Assembly: GCA_017883425.1 (NCBI GenBank)
Contig: JADGNP010000006.1
Span: 1 to 35,597, forward strand
DNA length: 35,597 nucleotides
Direction: 5' to 3'
Source of the DNA: Candidatus Sulfotelmatobacter sp.
GTDB taxonomy: Bacteria; Acidobacteriota; Terriglobia; Terriglobales; Acidobacteriaceae
The number at the start of each line of letters is the position of its first letter. The first letter of the stretch is position 1. A program made the position numbers and the translations under genes. Of the stretch, positions 32,822 through 35,597 are shown piece by piece. The notes beneath the pieces are model-generated. The model worked only from the letters and a program-made list of their open reading frames with translations. It did no database searches and was not told where the DNA came from.

Positions 32822-33757
32822 TCACGGCTTCAGGGAGTTGCCCATCATCAGGGCGAATAACAGAGGCAGGTAGATCACGGTTGCCTGCAGCACGTGACGG
32901 GCGCGCATCTTCGAGGGCGCGCTGGACAGCGGCAGGTTCAGGAACGCCAGACGGATGCCGAAATAGAGGAGCGCGAAGCCGAGGACTACCGCACCCACCA
33001 GGTAGGTTTTGCCGGCCATGCCCATGAAGCTGGGCAGAAGGCTGATGGGAATCAGAGCCACCGAGTAAATCAGAATGCGGCGGGCGGTCGAGCGGCCGTC
33101 TTGTTCCACTACGGGCAGCATTTTGACTCCGCCCTTGGCGTAATCGTCGCGGTACAGCCAGGCGATGGAGAAGAAGTGGGGGAACTGCCAGACGAAGAGG
33201 ATGGCGAACAACACCAGGGTGCCCCATTCGAGTTGACCGCGAGCGGCGGTCCAACCGAGAACTCCGGGCATAGCTCCGGGAAAAGCTCCAACGAACGTGC
33301 AAATGGGCGAGATGCGCTTCAGGGGGGTGTAGGCAGCGAGGTAGACAACGGACGTCAGGAAGGTCAGCAGTCCGGTCAGGGGATTGGTGAATACGGCGAG
33401 GTAGATCGAGCCGCCAACCGCTGCCAGCAGGCCAACTGCGGTGGCGTGAAACAGGCTCATGCGGCCGGCGGGAAGCGGGCGGAAGGCGGTGCGGCGCATG
33501 TGCGCGTCGACATCGTGCTCCATTACTTCATTCAGCGCCGCGGTCCCGCTCGAGACCATTCCAATCCCCAGCAAGGAATGGAATAGCCCCCAGCTAATCC
33601 AGGAAGTGCCCGCCTGGTGGGCGCCGAAGAAGTATCCGCACCATGCGGTCACGACGATCAGGCTCGTGACCCGGAGCTTGGTCAGTTCGGCATAATCGCG
33701 CAGAAGGGACGTCGCCCGGGTGCGGAAAGCAGAGAAAGGCAGTGTCATCGAGCTCAT
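32822..33757 (-). CDS. ctaB: Protoheme IX farnesyltransferase (heme O synthase)
   Basis: A 311-aa integral membrane UbiA-family prenyltransferase that adds a farnesyl group to heme B, giving heme O for cytochrome oxidase. The first Asp-rich motif is NEVMEHDVDAHMRRT, followed by RPLPAGR. The second is YRDDYAKGG. Around nine hydrophobic segments are visible, and the length fits CtaB/CyoE. The ATG at 33757 has a second ATG three codons later; neither has a clear ribosome-binding site. The expected oxidase or ctaA genes are not in the window; they might lie elsewhere. Confidence 0.93.
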   Translation of the reverse strand: MSSMTLPFSAFRTRATSLLRDYAELTKLRVTSLIVVTAWCGYFFGAHQAGTSWISWGLFHSLLGIGMVSSGTAALNEVMEHDVDAHMRRTAFRPLPAGRMSLFHATAVGLLAAVGGSIYLAVFTNPLTGLLTFLTSVVYLAAYTPLKRISPICTFVGAFPGAMPGVLGWTAARGQLEWGTLVLFAILFVWQFPHFFSIAWLYRDDYAKGGVKMLPVVEQDGRSTARRILIYSVALIPISLLPSFMGMAGKTYLVGAVVLGFALLYFGIRLAFLNLPLSSAPSKMRARHVLQATVIYLPLLFALMMGNSLKP

Positions 33758-34012
33758 TGTTTGGCCGTGTAAAGCGTTCCGGAAAACCGTTCCTGGCTGT
33801 TACGGAAAAACCACGTACGGACCCCACTCCGTTACGTGCTCAAGGATTGCATAGGTACTCTGATCATTTTCGAAAGTCAAGCGAAAATGGAAAACCCCAG
33901 TTCTGAATCAGGGTAACACATCGGGCCACGCCAGCGGACGAACGACAAGAAGGAATCGGACAAGTCGGACAGCGGCTGGTAAGGCGTACTCGGCTTAATA
34001 AGGTTTGCGGAG

Positions 34013-34083
34013 TATTGTGACCCACCACAGAATCTGTCATTCCGAGCTGCGCTCGAAACGACATAGGGGGAAGTGTCACAATA
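34013..34083. repeat. Inverted-repeat element containing CATTCCGAGC
   Basis: The outer arms TATTGTGAC and GTCACAATA are perfect inverted copies 53 nt apart. Inside is TGTCATTCCGAGC, which I recall as a widespread intergenic repeat motif in several phyla, and an inner GAGCTGCGCTC near-palindrome. Confidence 0.6.
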
Positions 34084-34131
34084 TTGGGCAATCCTCAATA
34101 ATTACTCTTCCGCCTCCTTGGGAAAACAACC

Positions 34132-34161
34132 CTGACGGATTCCCGCGCCGCGTGGCATAAT
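34132..34161 (+). promoter_or_regulatory. Putative promoter of the hydrolase gene
   Basis: CTGACG (-35, four of six matches to TTGACA) and CATAAT (-10, five of six) are separated by 18 nt. Transcription would start near 34168, giving a leader of about 28 nt that contains the AGGTG ribosome-binding site at about 34184. Confidence 0.5.
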
Positions 34162-34195
34162 CTTCGGCAACATCTCCCGAATCAGGTGCCAACCG

Positions 34196-35230
34196 ATGCG
34201 TCCAGTCTTGATTGCCGTTCTCAGTCTGTACCTTTGTGTGTTAAGTGCGAGTTCGCCTTGCGCGGCTGCGGCTGCGAGCCCGAAGTCGCTGCAGATCTAC
34301 TTCATCGATGTGGAAGGCGGGCAGGCGACCTTGGTCGTGAGCCCGTCAGGAGAGTCGCTGCTGATCGACACCGGCTGGCCGGGATATGAAGGCCGCGACG
34401 CGGACCGGATTCTGGCTGCCGCCCACCAGGCCGGCATCAAGCAGCTCGATTACGTCCTGATTACCCACTATCACCGCGACCACGTTGGCGGCGTCCCGCA
34501 GCTGGTGGACGGGATTAAGGTGGGCACGTTTGTCGACCACGGGCCGAATCTGGAAGACTCCCAAGTGACGCGCACCGATTATGCCGCCTATGAGAAGGCG
34601 ATCGGAGGCCATGCCCACGTCGTCGTCAAGCCGGGATGGGGGCTTCCCATCAAAGGCATCGAAGTTCGCGTGCTGGCCGCAGCCGGAGATCACATCACGA
34701 GTCCATTGCCGGGAGCCGGGGAGGCGAATTCGCTTTGTGGCTCCGAGCCTGCCGCCGCGGTGGACAACACGGAGAATGCCCGTTCCGTGGGTGTTCTGAT
34801 CACCTACGGGCATTTTCGCTTTCTCGATCTCGGCGATCTCACCAAGAAGAAGGAGATTGAAATAGCCTGCCCGAACAACTTGCTCGGCACGGTCGATCTT
34901 TTTCTAGTGACGCATCACGGGGCGGACCTTTCGAATTCGAAGGCCCTGGTGTGGGCCCTGCATCCTCGTGTGGCCGTGATCGACAATGGTCCCCGCAAGG
35001 GATCGAGTCCCGCGGCGTGGCAGATCGTCCACGATTCTCCGGGGCTGGAAGATTTGTGGCAGGTGCACTACGCCGCCGAATCGGACCGAGAGCACAACAT
35101 AGCCGACGAGCGCATTGCGAACGTAAAAGAAAACTGCGAAGGGAAGTACATCAAGGTCGCAGCGGAAACCGACGGCACGTTCACGGTTAGCAACGGCCGG
35201 ACAGGTGCTCAGAAGACGTACAAGAAATAG
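34196..35230 (+). CDS. Exported metallo-beta-lactamase-fold hydrolase (ComEC C-terminal type)
   Basis: A 344-aa protein with a signal peptide (about 1-27, LIAVLSLYLCVLSASSPCAAAAA) and a metallo-beta-lactamase fold. The metal motif is THYHRDHVGG (HxHxDH). IYFIDVEGGQATLV and LLIDTGWPG at the start resemble the free hydrolase domain of ComEC/Rec2 rather than a true beta-lactamase. Later ligand candidates are FLDLGDL and THHGADLSNS. Lactamase activity is unlikely; a phosphodiester or nuclease-type activity is possible, but the substrate is unknown. An AGGTG lies about 8 nt before the ATG. It is transcribed alone, with a palindromic repeat after the stop. Confidence 0.85.
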   Translation: MRPVLIAVLSLYLCVLSASSPCAAAAASPKSLQIYFIDVEGGQATLVVSPSGESLLIDTGWPGYEGRDADRILAAAHQAGIKQLDYVLITHYHRDHVGGVPQLVDGIKVGTFVDHGPNLEDSQVTRTDYAAYEKAIGGHAHVVVKPGWGLPIKGIEVRVLAAAGDHITSPLPGAGEANSLCGSEPAAAVDNTENARSVGVLITYGHFRFLDLGDLTKKKEIEIACPNNLLGTVDLFLVTHHGADLSNSKALVWALHPRVAVIDNGPRKGSSPAAWQIVHDSPGLEDLWQVHYAAESDREHNIADERIANVKENCEGKYIKVAAETDGTFTVSNGRTGAQKTYKK

Positions 35231-35245
35231 GCCGGCGCGGAATTT

Positions 35246-35341
35246 GTAGCGCCGCCGTCTCGGCGGCTGTCGCGGGGGCGTCTCGCCCCCGCATACGTGG
35301 GCAAGGTGCCCCCGCGACAGCCGGCAAGATGCCGGCGCTAC
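35246..35341. repeat. Nested palindromic repeat before gntK
   Basis: Outer arms GTAGCGCCG/CGGCGCTAC enclose inner arms CTGTCGCGGGGGC/GCCCCCGCGACAG, plus smaller GCCGCC/GGCGGC and GGGGGCG/CGCCCCC hairpins. The whole can fold as a cruciform or branched hairpin. It ends 17 nt before the gluconokinase ATG and may also end the hydrolase transcript. Confidence 0.75.
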
Positions 35342-35344
35342 GAC

Positions 35345-35350
35345 TAGAAT
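35345..35350 (+). promoter_or_regulatory. Putative -10 box of gntK
   Basis: TAGAAT ends 8 nt before the ATG, with no Shine-Dalgarno sequence between. If used, transcription would start almost at the start codon, as proposed for the kinase gene at 13044. No -35 box is clear because the repeat lies there. Confidence 0.35.
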
Positions 35351-35358
35351 CCTCACCC

Positions 35359-35597
35359 ATGATCGTGATCGTGATGGGAGTCGTCGGCGCGGGCAAGACG
35401 ACCGTGGGGCGTCTGCTGGCCGAGTCGCCCGGTTGGGAATTCGCCGACGCGGACGACTTTCATCCACCCGCGAATGTAGAGAAGATTCGGCGTGGCATCG
35501 CGCTTAACGACGACGACCGGACGCCTTGGCTGGAGCGCCTTCGAGCGGCGATCAACCATTGGATCGCTGAGAAACGCAATGTTGTGCTGGCCTGCTC
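35359..35597 (+). CDS. gntK: Gluconokinase, 5' part only (runs off the window)
   Basis: The first 79 codons of an open frame not listed in the ORF track because it has no stop in the window. The translation begins MIVIVMGVVGAGKTT (P-loop) and continues with FADADDFHPPANVEKIRRG and DDDRTPWLERL, the hallmark motifs of gluconokinase, which phosphorylates gluconate to 6-phosphogluconate. The Walker A is GVVGAGKTT in place of the common GVSGSGKST. The frame is intact to the edge. Confidence 0.88.
   Translation, partial: MIVIVMGVVGAGKTTVGRLLAESPGWEFADADDFHPPANVEKIRRGIALNDDDRTPWLERLRAAINHWIAEKRNVVLAC

Larger units (their letters stand above)
33758..34195. other. Divergent intergenic region with a dispersed repeat
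   Basis: These 438 bp separate ctaB (-) from the hydrolase gene (+). They hold the inverted repeat at 34013-34083 and a promoter-like pair at 34132-34161. Short minus-strand ORFs such as 33864-34091 contain SFRAQLGMT, a known false translation of a common dispersed repeat, and are rejected. Confidence 0.55.

Noticed and set aside
33864-34098. Minus-strand ORFs containing SFRAQLGMT or SSAARND
   Set aside because: Typical false translations of a dispersed CATTCCGAGC repeat.

Overview
The window is a high-GC bacterial chromosome segment, most likely from an Acidobacteriota of the Terriglobia/Terriglobales type. I infer this from the gene mix, not from a marker gene: a Ser/Thr kinase fused to a TolB-like propeller, an S8 protease with SVVWG repeats, HYDIN/Ig-rich secreted proteins, a small GNPNWG protein, several PilZ proteins, and many short palindromic intergenic repeats. 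No integrase, transposase, phage gene or CRISPR array was seen. The only RNA gene found is tRNA-Leu(UAA).

Layout. (1) 1-3033: palindromic and tandem repeats, a 75-aa conserved hypothetical (-), a pseudo-receiver/double-PilZ protein (+), tRNA-Leu (+), and about 600 bp of non-coding sequence with another repeat. (2) 3060-5659 (-): a secreted subtilisin-like protease followed 35 nt later by a stand-alone multi-pass membrane protein. (3) 5948-12722 (-): one tightly packed operon. Its first gene encodes a membrane sensor with HD-GYP, GAF and GGDEF domains, followed by dipeptide ABC transporter genes for two permeases, a binding protein and one ATPase. (4) 13044-21590 (+): the Ser/Thr kinase, a sigma-54 activator with a C-terminal PilZ domain, and a large secreted SGNH-hydrolase/Ig-repeat protein. 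(5) 22142-30378 (-): a six-gene tricarboxylic-acid cluster (degenerate HD protein, MmgE/PrpD, homoaconitase-type hydratase, isocitrate/homoisocitrate-type dehydrogenase, CitD-CitE fusion, CitF). (6) 30525-33757 (-): TlpA-like thioredoxin, rhodanese, GalT and heme O synthase. (7) 34196-35597 (+): a secreted metallo-beta-lactamase-fold hydrolase and the 5' part of a gluconokinase gene.

Two themes stand out. The first is cyclic-di-GMP: one bifunctional synthesis/breakdown enzyme and three PilZ domains lie within 16.5 kb. The membrane sensor domain of the enzyme also occurs as a separate protein coupled to the protease gene. The second is the six-gene cluster, which could interconvert a 2-oxo acid plus CO2 with citrate or a homologue and then cleave that product to acetate plus a 2-oxo acid. 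Its substrate is not settled: both the hydratase and the dehydrogenase carry features that, from memory, resemble fungal homoaconitase and homoisocitrate dehydrogenase. A 28-bp palindrome upstream is a candidate operator.

Several ORF-track starts were moved to internal ATGs supported by ribosome-binding sites or ATGA overlaps. Most long opposite-strand ORFs are GC-driven shadows. All family assignments come from motif reading and memory of the families; no database search was run.
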